DNA from: Euprymna scolopes
Lineage: Eukaryota > Mollusca > Cephalopoda > Sepiida > Sepiolidae
Length of the DNA: 24,993 bases
Direction: 5' to 3'
NCBI GenBank assembly: GCA_024364805.1
Contig: CM044489.1
Span: forward strand, 139,175,332 to 139,200,324
Both the position numbers and the translations under genes were made by a program. Below the pieces are notes generated by a model, which saw only the letters and a list, made by a program, of their open reading frames with translations, ran no database searches and was not told the origin of the DNA. Positions 9,876 to 19,125 of the stretch are shown one piece after another. Numbering within the stretch: the first letter of the stretch is position 1; each line of letters begins with the position of its first letter.

Positions 9876-10042
9876 CTGGCAGACTCCTTTCAGACAGCGA
9901 TATTTCACATTTTTATCATCTGGCGGGAATTTGTAATCGGTATTCGGTTTCACACAAGGACTACCATCGGGCAATAATCCAATTCTTGATTTTCTTTTAC
10001 CCTTTGTCGATTTACAGGCAACTTCACAACCCATAAGAGTAT
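9876..10042 (-). CDS. ADAMTS-like exon: second part of cysteine-rich domain
   Basis: The exon (167 bases) follows an ATTAATAG acceptor; two bases complete an aspartate begun in the preceding exon, giving the junction GHVYTLKDTLMGCEVACK. Fifty-five codons follow. The pattern C-E-V-A-C, then LLPDGSPC, then C-L-K-G-V-C-Q matches the end of ADAMTS cysteine-rich domains, whose family form is C-x-L-x-C ... V-x-DGTPC ... VCVxGxC. The basic run KGKRKSRIG between them is unusual for the position. The exon ends at CAG|GTAATT in phase 0. If that donor were not used, reading would continue 19 codons to a TAA at 9816, so a terminal exon cannot be excluded; splicing is preferred because the donor is good and the extension has no family likeness. 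Confidence 0.9.
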
Positions 10043-10951
10043 CTATTAATTGAAAAACTTTTTAAATAAATAGATATTGTCCATGTGAATAATAAATTTG
10101 ACAAAGGTATGAGCCATCGTTGACCCCTGGGCAAAATAATGACTTGTGTTCGACTAATATACAATCAATCGTTTACCTTGAATATTCCAACTTAAAGACA
10201 ACAAAAGGAAGTTGATTTGCTGTCAAACAATGAAACCAGGAATTACTTTCTTTCTATCTATTGTAAGATAGAAAGGATTGAATTCAATTATTGTTATTGC
10301 TCGTAAGTTGTATAGCAACAATAAACTGACCTGGGTCTTACATTGTTTTGTACAGTGCAAAATAATTGCGGTCTCTTTATTAATCCACATATTCAAATTG
10401 TTATCTATAATTTTAACCTTTAAAGTAGCCTTTACGCTCCCGTGGCAATACGCATTCTTTGAGATGAATAAGCAAATAAAAACTGATAGTTATTTTGAAT
10501 TACTTTCCCCTTTGAAGTTTAATGCAAATCCCTGAAGGCCTGGTATTCCGTGAGCGAAACTGAACAGCACCGGAATCCCTTTCTTAAAGAGGACCAAATA
10601 CTTTATATGGACAAAATAAATGGCTACAGATATTTGATTGTTGATCTTTTTTTTACTAGAAAGAGATATGAGACATAACTACAGGTGTAAAGAGTTTCAG
10701 GGTGGTTCGTGAAAAAGAAAGAAAAAAAATGGTGGTTCATGAAAAAGTAAATAAAAAATAAATTAACAAAAAATTAACAAAAAATGCAACAATTTTTGAT
10801 TAATCAAGAACAAAATATGGTTGTAAGCATTATCATTAGTTAGTGTTCAAATTTGAAATCAATGTTTTTCATAGTTATTTTAGAAATTATCTTGTTAGTG
10901 CTCGGTAAAAAAAAAACCTTTGCCCTGCTCATGGGCTCCAAATTCAAATTT

Positions 10952-11246
10952 TTGGCCATCAAGACTATTGGAAAATGTTAAAAACCGAGGAAATCTTAAA
11001 TAGTTTTAGTTAGTATTTTTTTTTCGTATTTCGTGTTTTCCGACTGGATGTAGGGTTAATGATGGACATGTATGTTTTGTATTTTTTTACATTTTTTTTA
11101 CATTTCTTGGCCATCAAGACTATTGGAAAATGTTAAAAACCGAGGAAATCTTAAATAGTTTTAGTTAGTATTTTTTTTCGTGTTTTCCGACTGGATGTAG
11201 GGTTAATGATGGGCATGTATGTTTTGTATTTTTTTACATTTCTACC
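10952..11246. repeat. Recent 155-bp tandem duplication
   Basis: The sequence starting TTGGCCATCAAGACTATTGG at 10952 repeats from 11107. Across about 140 comparable bases I see one substitution (GGACATG versus GGGCATG) and indels in T-rich runs and at TCGTATTTCGTG versus TCGTG. It is the youngest duplication in the window. It lies in the 4.5-kb intron of the ADAMTS-like gene and is non-coding. Confidence 0.93.
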
Positions 11247-11538
11247 AAATATTACTTTCCTTCCGATACTTGTGTATAGACAAAATTATCTAATTACTTG
11301 GGTTCTTCAATTTTATTGCGCAACGCTTATGCATGGGCCATACTAGTAATAAAATAAATCTGTGTATTAGTTGGGAGAGTGAAAACGCAATCAGTAATTT
11401 TGGATCACTTGATTAAAAGGGGAGTTGTTGAACAAAGTGAGAAAATAGAGAAATATATATAATGTTAAGATATCTACATATGCTTCTAGAATAGTAACGT
11501 CCAGGTTATAAAGCTTTTATTAAGCATACGCTTATATA

Positions 11539-12041
11539 CGGGGTGGCCCACTTAAAAGTAGCCCGGTCTGTCTAATCTTTCTGTTACGACACCACAAGAC
11601 AAATGCTATTCTTTTTCCAACAAGATGGCGCTACATGCCACACGTCTCACAGATCACTGGCACTAGTTCATGATATGTTTACAGAAGAGAGAACAATAAG
11701 CAAAGGGCTATGGCCACCACTTTCCCCGGGCTTGTCATCATGTAATTTTTATTTTTGAGGGATTTTAGAACAAAATGCTTATGCAAATAATATTCACAAT
11801 CTATACGAAATAAAGGAGAACATTACCAACGCTATCAGGAGAATCACCAGAGAAGATCTGCATGCAATATTTGCAAACGTTGTTAAACTTGCCCAGAAAT
11901 ACATAGATTTAAACGACGAACACTTCCAGCATCTTTTATAACACTACAGTAATTCAAACAATGCTACAGGTAATTTAAACAATAAAAGAATGTTCCTCAT
12001 CTCTACTATATTTTGTCGGGCTACTTTTAAGCGGGCCACCT
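11539..12041 (+). mobile_element. Internally deleted mariner-like element
   Basis: Terminal inverted repeats are clear: GGTGGCCCACTTAAAAGTAG at the left and GGTGGCCCGCTTAAAAGTAG reading in from the right, each extending to CCCG and flanked by TA, the Tc1/mariner target. Only 503 bases remain and the first two thirds of the transposase are gone. The surviving frame (11603-11941) reads FFQQDGATCHTSHRS and then WPPLSPGLSSCNF. The first holds the second catalytic aspartate; the third acid position is asparagine, 39 residues later, so the family is probably of the DD39-41D kind. One TGA interrupts the frame at a usual tryptophan. The copy cannot be autonomous, but its intact ends make it MITE-like. 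Confidence 0.88.
11603..11941 (+). pseudogene. C-terminal third of a mariner-like transposase
   Basis: About 113 codons are kept, ending in TAA. QQDGATCHT is the family block around the second catalytic aspartate, and WPPLSPGLSSCNFYF corresponds to WPPRSPDL-P-DFFLW. The tail NNIHNLYEIKENITNAI corresponds to the usual N-x-x-x-L-x-x-L-K-x-x-I-x-x-x-I. A TGA at 11756-11758 sits where tryptophan is expected. It belongs to the deleted element 11539-12041. Confidence 0.85.
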
Positions 12042-12304
12042 TATATATATATATATAATTTTTGCAATAATTGTTTTTAATACCTACTGGTACTAATGTT
12101 TCATCCTTTTCGGAATCACCAGTGCAGGGAGTCACGATTACCGCCAGTGTGGATATTCAAACCCGGTCATGAAGCCATTTCTGATTCGATAAGCAAGGAA
12201 CAACCCGCTTGGTAACTTTAATCGCGGCGAGAAATATAGTTGAAATTAAGATTTGCATAAAGTGTAAATTCTATTCAAGACGGCTGAGAGTGATCTAATG
12301 ATTA

Positions 12305-12322
12305 TACACACACACCCACACA

Positions 12323-12403
<81 letters not shown>
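12305..12403. repeat. Compound (CA)n(TA)n microsatellite
   Basis: CA units with two CCCA interruptions run to about 12373, then pure TA to about 12403. It lies in an ADAMTS-like intron. Confidence 0.97.
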
Positions 12404-12406
<3 letters not shown>

Positions 12407-12435
12407 AGAAAGAGAGAGAAAGATTATAAGAAGAA

Positions 12436-12530
12436 GTACTTATAATGACTATTATTATATCAATTTTATTAAATTAATATATTATTATATTAATTTGATT
12501 AAATTAATATATTATTATATTAATTATAAT
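12436..12530. repeat. Short AT-rich tandem repeat
   Basis: About two and a half copies of a unit near 38 bases, built on AATTAATATATTATTATATT with an intervening TTGATTAA or TTTATTAA. Non-coding. Confidence 0.75.
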
Positions 12531-12539
12531 CGATATTAC

Positions 12540-13200
12540 CTTATAGGAAATAGACTTCACTCATGGCCATTTTAAATAAAAGGCCTGCACGTTTGAACAT
12601 GATGTCATATTACTGGGAGGTGCTGATAATCAATGATTGGTGTAATCATTTCATTTTACTTAAAGACTAATCACTTATTACGTGTGACCGTTATCAAATA
12701 TTAATTAAAGAATATAATAAGTAAAGAAAAAAATAACCAAAGCACTCATCATTTTAAAAATAATTATATACTAACCATAGTATTACGATATTGACATTAT
12801 TAATAATTTTAAAGATATGTCAAAGAAAGAAAACAAAAAAAAATCTGAGTTCGATTTTTACTTTGGGTGAAGTTTATTTAGTAATAGAAAACAGGACTAA
12901 TTTCCTGCCTGACGAAACTAAATCGTTAACAGCTCATGACCTCTCGACTTATGGTATAAATGTCGTCTGCCTGTCAGATACATGTTTTCAAGACTCCTTC
13001 CATCAGAGTATCAAGGTACCCTAGGAACCGCTTCATTGCCATGTCTACCATTCGGCAAGTACATATGACTTCCGAGTGCAGGAAGGGGCCATTGCCCTCA
13101 GTGGTCATACTAAAAAAGGTCCTTCTTGAATGGCAACTAATATCTTCTCCGCCTCACCAATTTACACTTGAAGGGTTCTCTATGCAATTTCTCAATGATT
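12540..13200. other. Intronic stretch without recognised gene
   Basis: AT-rich to about 12880, then more mixed. Two overlapping plus-strand open frames (12791-13024 and 12960-13334) show no recognisable domain; the second runs into the (AC)n repeat that lengthens it artificially. Confidence 0.4.
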
Positions 13201-13210
13201 ACGAACTATA

Positions 13211-13224
13211 CACACGCGCGCGCG

Positions 13225-13258
<34 letters not shown>

Positions 13259-13280
13259 CACATACACACACACACACACA
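13211..13280. repeat. (AC)n microsatellite
   Basis: CG-rich start (CGCGCGCGC) followed by AC units with AA and TA interruptions. The long RAHTHTHKH-type frame and the opposite cysteine/valine frame come from this repeat. Confidence 0.97.
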
Positions 13281-14456
13281 TTGGATTTTCTCGCTGCAAC
13301 AAAGAACCAATTCTACAGCTCCATAACTCATTAACTGATATGTTAATTGGACGAGAGATCGGAATACTCGCCCGGGAAAAAGCTGACCCCACACTTGGAC
13401 AGATGTTGAAGTCTTTGCTGTAGGCGATCACTGTACCAATGGCTATAAGCTGGTTGGTTTTGCTCCAAATAGTCGTCTTGTTATCGCTCCCACTCGTTCA
13501 AACACATCAGCTACCATCTATCATTAGTTTAATGTGTATTATTGTATTAGGTTTATTAAACAATGAGTTTGGAGCTTATCAATGTTTTAATGTAAAAGAA
13601 ACTAACAGTGATCATTGTACAGTTGATTGAAAGGCAGGCATGGTGAAGTAAGGAATGGTGATTTAGATGAAAGTATCTATAATAACTAGGGATATGACAA
13701 CAGATTATTCTTATCATTGTTTTGACTCTCGGGTATATATCCGGCACAGTTAGACAATTATTCAACCGAGAACCACATCAGTCTATATAAAAGCTTATAA
13801 GATATCAACGGATATACACTCCAGAATCAAAACAATGAAAAGAATATGGGGTTGTCATAGCCCTAATAACAACAACAACAATAACAATAATAAGGGGGGT
13901 AGTAAAACTAGTAAATATAAAAGGGAGAGCGTATGAAAACAATGGATAGCGCGAAAGCAATTGCCATAAATGTTATTCATTCTTATAACAATGGGAACCG
14001 TACGTTCCCATTTATTTACTTCTTTAGCAGGTTAATCACAAGTCGAGGTGAGAATTGAAAAGCCAGCCACTTGAGAAAGTGAACTCTGGTTTACAAAAAT
14101 GCCCGACCACCCTGTTTCCTGATGCCATTCATCGGTAAAAGCGCCTCATGTCATTAGAAATAAAATAATTCCCTTGTCGATGAGCTAAGATAAAGCTTAG
14201 GAGAATGAACCTCAAAAAACTGCATACAATCATACTTCAGCTTGAGATAAACAAAGTCACCAACTCAAAAAATGGCCCAAATCCGGTCTACAATTTTTTA
14301 ATGCGGTGGATTCACTGGTCTGACTGGTGTGACTTTATGTAGGAGATTCAGCAAAAAAAGCTTGGATATAGAACATTTGCTGAGACTATATATTAATACG
14401 CCGCTGTTTGCTTAATCACCAATAGAGAAAGTCCGATTTAACCTTTCAACTATTTT
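13281..14456. other. Intronic stretch, one small hydrophobic open frame
   Basis: The only notable frame is 13439-13630 (plus, 63 codons): a start followed by WLVLLQIVVLLSLPLVQTH, which resembles a signal peptide, then a second hydrophobic run and a tail with two cysteines. No promoter, splice or homology support was seen. An AAC/AAT-rich run lies at 13868-13895. The rest shows nothing recognised. Confidence 0.35.
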
Positions 14457-14526
14457 AAGTATCTGATGATACTTTATTTTAAAATTAGTCTAAACTAATT
14501 TTTAAAAAAGTATCATCAAATACTTT
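14457..14526. repeat. Near-perfect hairpin, 33-bp arms and 4-base loop
   Basis: The left arm (14457-14489) and right arm (14494-14526) pair with only about three or four mismatches or bulges around a CTAA loop; the arm centres share TGATGATACTTT. It starts 17 bases inside the intron that follows the 14544-14682 exon. It could be a small foldback element, a pre-miRNA-like hairpin, or a chance product of AT-rich slippage. Confidence 0.85.
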
Positions 14527-14543
14527 CCTTTTTTTTAACTTAC

Positions 14544-14682
14544 CTTTAAGAGTGTAGACATGACCTTCCATTTTAAATTCCGAGGATGAAATAACTCCTG
14601 TTTTCACGAACTTCTGGCAAACTTCTGTGGCACGGATATTTGCTAATGTAGCCGGATTTTTGGTTGAGTCATGTGCACAAGG
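14544..14682 (-). CDS. ADAMTS-like exon: end of TSP1 and first part of cysteine-rich domain
   Basis: The exon has a TTAATTGTTCAG acceptor and an AAAG|GTAAGT donor and is 139 bases long, 46 codons plus one base. It starts in phase 0, which matches the previous exon, and its first cysteine (PCAHDS) closes the TSP1 repeat. The following NIRATEVCQKF fits the ADAMTS signature at the start of the cysteine-rich domain, where the family has R-x-x-Q-C-x-x-[FY]-N. HVYTLK at the end corresponds to the region that in vertebrates reads W-x-P-Y. The intron before it is 8.7 kb and holds three transposon remnants. A 33-bp-arm hairpin (14457-14526) begins only 17 bases into the intron after it. Confidence 0.87.
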
Positions 14683-14689
14683 CTGAACA

Positions 14690-15870
14690 ATTAAAAGAAA
14701 TAAAGTAGAAGTTGATTTAAATAATTAAGAACCATTGAATATATAAGTGACCATATCTGCCTGTCTATGTAAGAAACGATCTCTACCAACCTCCTCTGTC
14801 AACGTTTGGTCTATAGACTTGGAACTTAATATCTGGGATATTTCGACCTGTGGAATAAATTCGATTTGGTTTTGAGCTCGTAAAATAGATGTTATTGAGT
14901 CAAAATTGAAAAAAATTGACATCGGAAGTCAACTAAATGTGTTATTTCTATACATGCGCAAATATACATTTATATCTCTAACAAAGTTATTTTTAAGTTT
15001 TTTTTTATGCAGATGAACTTAAATCAGACGGTAACGAAGAAGGTTAGACAACTAGTTTCGAATCTAGTTGATGGAACCCAAATCATTTATCTTATTTTTG
15101 AATCACTACTAAATATTATGTACAAAATAATAATCAACAGAATATAATAGTCGAGGAAGGAACTGCGAGACTCAACAAAATACTGTGTCGAAGTTAAGTT
15201 CATTTGCGATGACTAATATTCCGGAATGAAGCTCCATGTATATTATATATTAAAAAAAAAATTTTTTTTAATTTACTCACCAAATATTGAATGCATTCTT
15301 TTGGAATAGTGATAATAATACTCTTCATGTTTTTTCTGATTCATTTGAAGTATTACTTTATATATTTTGATTTAAATATCGAGCTTCTTTAGAAAAAAGT
15401 ATTTTTGCGATTTGGTTCATAAGATTTTTCCGCGCGCGTAAAAGATAGTGACGTGAAAGATACAATAATAATCATAATAATTGTATAAACAGTATCAGGC
15501 AGTCGTTAAGGTTACGTGGTGTAACACGAAGAAGGTCGAGGGTCTGCAACTTGTCGAAACCTAGATAAATTAAATTTTGTTTTTATATATTCAGTTTCGC
15601 AACGCTCTTGTTTTTATATACATATCTATACTCCTATAAGTTGGTGTGTGTATTGATATTCATATTAAAAATCCTTTTTTCTATTTATTTAAAAAGAAAA
15701 TACAACTTTGTTATATATGCATATCTATAAGTTCATATCCTCTTCCCTATCTCCTCTCATTGACCATCACCGCCCCTCTCCAAAATATGCCAAATAGTCG
15801 AGATAGGGTCAAGGAGGATGGACAGTCCGAGGAGGAGCGCTGACCAGACCTGTGTGAAAGCTCATTTTGT
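14690..15870. other. Intronic stretch with a possible alternative first exon
   Basis: Most of this is AT-rich intron. On the minus strand, TATATAAAG (15364-15356) is followed 28 bases later by ATG (15328-15326), 16 open codons and a strong TTG|GTGAGT donor at 15280. That donor would enter the 14682 exon in the correct phase. A minus-strand frame at 14725-14922 has no splice donor and no recognised domain. TGACGTGA lies at 15449-15456. Confidence 0.3.
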
Positions 15871-15873
15871 GCT

Positions 15874-15874
<1 letters not shown>

Positions 15875-15921
<47 letters not shown>

Positions 15922-15922
15922 T
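15875..15922. repeat. (AAT)n microsatellite
   Basis: About 16 uninterrupted trinucleotide units. Confidence 0.97.
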
Positions 15923-16029
15923 TATATAGAATTATTGAAAATAAAAACATTTCAATCTTTTATTTACATGCTTTATTAACAGTTTTCGCTGTCAAATATG
16001 TTAAGTTTGGGAAAATGAGTCCAAACTAA

Positions 16030-16130
16030 ATAATTATACAAAATACTGTTAGAAACCCATAGAATATATGTCCGCCTATGTCACGGTAACATATATTGTG
16101 TGAGTTTCTAACAGTATTTTGTATAATTAT
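16030..16130. repeat. Hairpin with 27-bp perfect arms
   Basis: The arms 16030-16056 and 16104-16130 are exact reverse complements: TACAAAATACTGTTAGAAAC at the inner part of the left arm, the reverse at the right. The 47-base centre continues imperfect pairing (ATATATGT with ACATATAT). Total length is 101 bases. Arms this exact suggest a recent foldback insertion or active gene conversion. It lies 175 bases left of the pogo element. Confidence 0.93.
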
Positions 16131-17083
16131 ATTTATAATAAATGCCTGTTTAGTGTATAAATAAAAAGGGAATATCGGAGGGTAAGTTTAGCTGCCCGCC
16201 TAGTAAGAAAAACATTTATGAAATATTAAAATAATACGTAAATTTTATGAATTAATCAAATATGCAGTATGTAATCTTGTGCTAAATTCTATGTGCTCCT
16301 TATTAGGGACCAGGGGGCAATAGGTCCCATTACTTGAGGGATACTCCAAAAGCGCTCTTTTCCCCTACTTATAAAACTTGGGGCAACAAGCCCCACTAGT
16401 TTCTGAATTTAAGCCAATCAGAAGCCTCTATTTCAGTTGCTTCATTCAAGAGAGGTAAGTTAAAACCGAAATTACAAGTGGAAGTTTGCACCACATGGTT
16501 TTAATCATTCAGCGACCATATTGAAAGCTGAACAAACTTTTTTGCCTATGACAGCCCTTCAGCAAAACTTGTGTTTTCACCAAGATCTTACAAGTTCCAA
16601 GCTTCTCCATTGTGAACCAAACCAGTATTTAATTGAAGTAAGTAATTCTTTCATAATTTACATGATAAATGTTCAGATTATTTTTTTTCCTTGTCATTAT
16701 GAATGCTGATCAGCTGCAGTGTTATTTTTAGCTTGACAGAAGATCGAATGTTGAGATTTATTAATGTAATCAATGAAACAGTGTTCAGCATAGCTTTGCT
16801 TACATGATGAAATTTGATCTGTATTTTTCTGTAAGGTATTTTAAATGAAGGGAAATACCACAAGTGTGGGTTATGAGGCTGAATTCCTACATGTGCTTAA
16901 TGCTCCATTCCTAAGAATTGGAATGCATAATAATCATATACATTGCTATTTTGATAAAAAAAAGTAACAATACAAATTATATTTCAGCCAAAAAACTGGT
17001 TTGTGTATCTATAAACTTGCATATTACCATTTATTTATTTGATTGGCATTCAAATTTAATAAATCTGTCCATTGTTTATACTT

Positions 17084-17100
17084 GGTGCTTAATGCCCCCA
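17084..17100 (+). repeat. Subterminal motif of the pogo element, left-side copy
   Basis: GGTGCTTAATGCCCCCA, identical to 18895-18911 and one of a set whose outermost versions form the inverted ends. It lies 20 bases upstream of the transposase start. A possible transposase-binding or promoter element. Confidence 0.7.
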
Positions 17101-17119
17101 CATTTTAAGTTTTCATAGA

Positions 17120-18868
17120 ATGGTGTGGACCTACAAGAAAATGAAAAGTGGTGGGTGAGTGAACTTCAGCAGCAGTCAGGCGATGAATGACGCATATAAC
17201 GCAGTCATGAATGGACATATGTCTGCTAACCGAGCATCAAAACAATTTGGTGTGAACAAGAAGTCGCTGCTTCGCCGAACCAAAGGTGAAATCCATGTGG
17301 ATGCCCATGACGGTACTGTCTCCCACCCTTGAAACCGAACTGGTAGAGTGCATCAAACTAATGTCTGAATGGGGCTGGGGCTTCTCATCAGAGGAAGTAA
17401 AAGATATAGTTCAAGACTTTGTGTGCACAATGAAACTCGACACTCCCTTCAAAACCGGACGACCTGGTCGGGACTGGATTGATGGATTTCTTTCTCACCA
17501 TCCTGACATCACACCAACGAAGACAGAACAACTCCGTTTCTCAAGAGCTGTAGCAGAGTGTCCAGAAGTAATTGAACATTGGTTTGAACTCTTGGACAAT
17601 ATCTTAACCACTGCTGGTGTGAAGGACATACCATACCAAATCTATAACGCAGATGAAAGTGGCTTTGTTACTGACTCCAAGTCTTAAGTCGTTTTGGCTG
17701 CAAAAGGATAAAAAAAAAAGTTAACCAGCACATTGGTGGATCTGGAAGAGAACAGATCACTGTAAACTGTTCTGGCTCTGCCAGTGGAAAAGTTCTTCCT
17801 CCGTACATCGTGTACAAGGGCAAAAACCTCTACGAAGCATGGTCATGGTGCACAGGTGGTCCTGACGGAGCATGTTACTCTACCAGTGAGAAAGGGTGGA
17901 TGGAGGGCCCACAATTTCTCGACTGCTTCACCAAGCTGTTCCTGGTCAACACAAGAGATGTCACTGATAAACCACGGGTCTTGATATTTGATGGCCATCT
18001 TTCCCATCTTTCATGCGCTTTGGTTCAAAAAGCAAAGGAGAACAACGTCATTCTCTTGCTGCTGCAACCATTTGATCTTGCAATGTTCCGGCCTGTGAAA
18101 CTGAAATGGCAACAATTGTTGTTAAAGTTTGCCAGAACACACAGGGGACCAGTGGGCAAGAAGGACTTTCCCAGCCAGTTAAAAAAAAAACTGTTTGAAG
18201 AGTCTTTTGAGCCTGAGACTATCAAAGCAGGATTTGCCCATTCAATCCCCAAGCTGTCAGTGTGATTGATCGGCCGCAAGTGAACACACCATTACCATCG
18301 TTCGCCTCTTCCTCTAGACCCTAGTTTGGCACTCTTTCTACTGCCCCTTCGTCAGGAACACCATCTGCCGCCCCTTCATCGACCCTTTCCTCTCTACCTT
18401 CACCTTCACTCCCTGCTGGATCATCAACTGTTTCAACTGCTGGATGTCCATGGTGTTTTATCCTCCCTTTTGTTTATTAGGGACTTTTTCCTTGAGCAGC
18501 TAACGACTCATTTCTCTAATACAGGAAGAAGATCAGCGAGAATTCAGCACTTTCGCTATGGCGAAAGTTTTGCAGAGGTTGAGGAAAAGCTCTTAAAGAG
18601 GGGGCGAGGATAAGGCAGAGGTAGGGGTAAGGGAAAGGGCAGGGGCAAAACCACCCAAAAGGGTACAGAGCGCCGAGGATCACGAAACCCGACTGGCTCT
18701 GACCCATCAGGTGACACTGAATGTGGACGGTGTGGACAAGCTGGTGGTGATAACTGGATACAGTGTGACGTTTGTAGCCTCTGGTATCATGCCAAATGTA
18801 CAGACATCACTGGAAGCCTTGACGACATGGAAGATGAGGAGTGGCTGTGCGATATTTGTACTCAATAA
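17120..18868 (+). pseudogene. Pogo-type transposase (DDE_1) with C-terminal PHD finger, broken
   Basis: In order: start MVWTYKKMKSGG, then a psq-type helix-turn-helix (AMNDAYNAVMNGHMSANR to LLRRTKG, 17180-17290); a CENP-B-like DNA-binding part (17311-17560); a DDE core with YNADESGF (first aspartate 17652-17654), GGSGREQITV, and LIFDGHLSHLS (second aspartate 17990-17992). The third acid is probably the D of LLLLQPFDLAMF, where the usual PPHTSHLL stretch is missing. A Ser/Thr/Pro/Ala linker follows (18328-18450), then SARIQHFRYGESF, an AT-hook-like RGRG/GKGKGRGK tract and a PHD finger. Breaks include TGA near 17156, a frameshift near 17300, TAA codons at 17686 and 17708 with a shift near 17715, a small deletion near 18055, TGA at 18263, further shifts in the linker and TAA at 18611. 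Intact relatives would encode roughly 580 residues. Confidence 0.88.
18722..18868 (+). other. PHD finger module at the transposase C terminus
   Basis: The open frame reads CGRCGQAGGDNWIQCDVC, then SLWYHAKC, then EEWLCDICTQ and TAA. Spacing is C-x2-C, C-x2-C, H-x2-C, C-x2-C, the C4HC3 arrangement of PHD zinc fingers, with the usual W before the third C pair, WYH before the histidine pair and EEWLC before the last. PHD fingers bind histone H3 tails, so a role in choosing chromatin targets for the transposon is possible but inferred. All eight zinc ligands are intact although the transposase upstream is broken. Confidence 0.93.
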
Positions 18869-18872
18869 GGTG

Positions 18873-18911
18873 GGTGCCTAATACCCCCAAGGCAGGTGCT
18901 TAATGCCCCCA
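18873..18911 (+). repeat. Subterminal motif of the pogo element, right-side pair
   Basis: GGTGCCTAATACCCCCA (18873-18889) and GGTGCTTAATGCCCCCA (18895-18911) lie 22 bases apart, directly after the transposase stop. The related GGTGCCTATTACCCC at 19101 is inside the right terminal repeat. Confidence 0.8.
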
Positions 18912-19125
18912 AAATCTACCAAATCAGAATTACGTGTATGTGTCAATAAAAAAATTAAAATAAAATATTTCTTATGGCTTTTTATTCCGACAAGTGGTGA
19001 ATATTCATAACAGATAAGTAAAGAAAACTATGATATGTTTTATTTTAACATTTGATTCAGATTTTTTTTAGATGATTTGTGCTCATATGCCTAAAGTGCG
19101 GTGCCTATTACCCCTTGTTACCCTA

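Larger units (their letters stand above)
16306..19123 (+). mobile_element. Complete but decayed pogo-type DNA transposon with PHD-tailed transposase
   Basis: The ends are imperfect inverted repeats of about 25 bp: GGGACCAGGGGGCAATAGG at the left, GGGTAACAAGGGGTAATAGG reading in from the right. Each abuts TA (16304-16305, 19124-19125), the pogo/Tc1 target. The element is 2818 bp and holds one plus-strand transposase (17120-18868) of the pogo/Tigger/jerky class. Copies of a 17-base motif related to the ends lie in the subterminal regions. Several frame breaks mark it as an old, inactive copy. It sits in the 8.7-kb ADAMTS-like intron, on the opposite strand to the gene. Confidence 0.9.

Noticed and set aside
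12120-12230. Possible tRNA or tRNA-derived SINE around TTCAAACCCGG
   Set aside because: Only a B-box-like fragment is present; no A box at the right distance and no cloverleaf could be formed by eye.
12960-13431. Long overlapping frames on both strands rich in HT/TH or C/V
   Set aside because: They are the translation of the (AC)n microsatellite with short unrelated flanks; no domain or splice context.
14725-14922. Protein-like minus-strand frame just upstream of an ADAMTS-like exon
   Set aside because: No usable donor at its end, no cysteines and no family likeness; including it would break the TSP1 repeat that the flanking exons complete.
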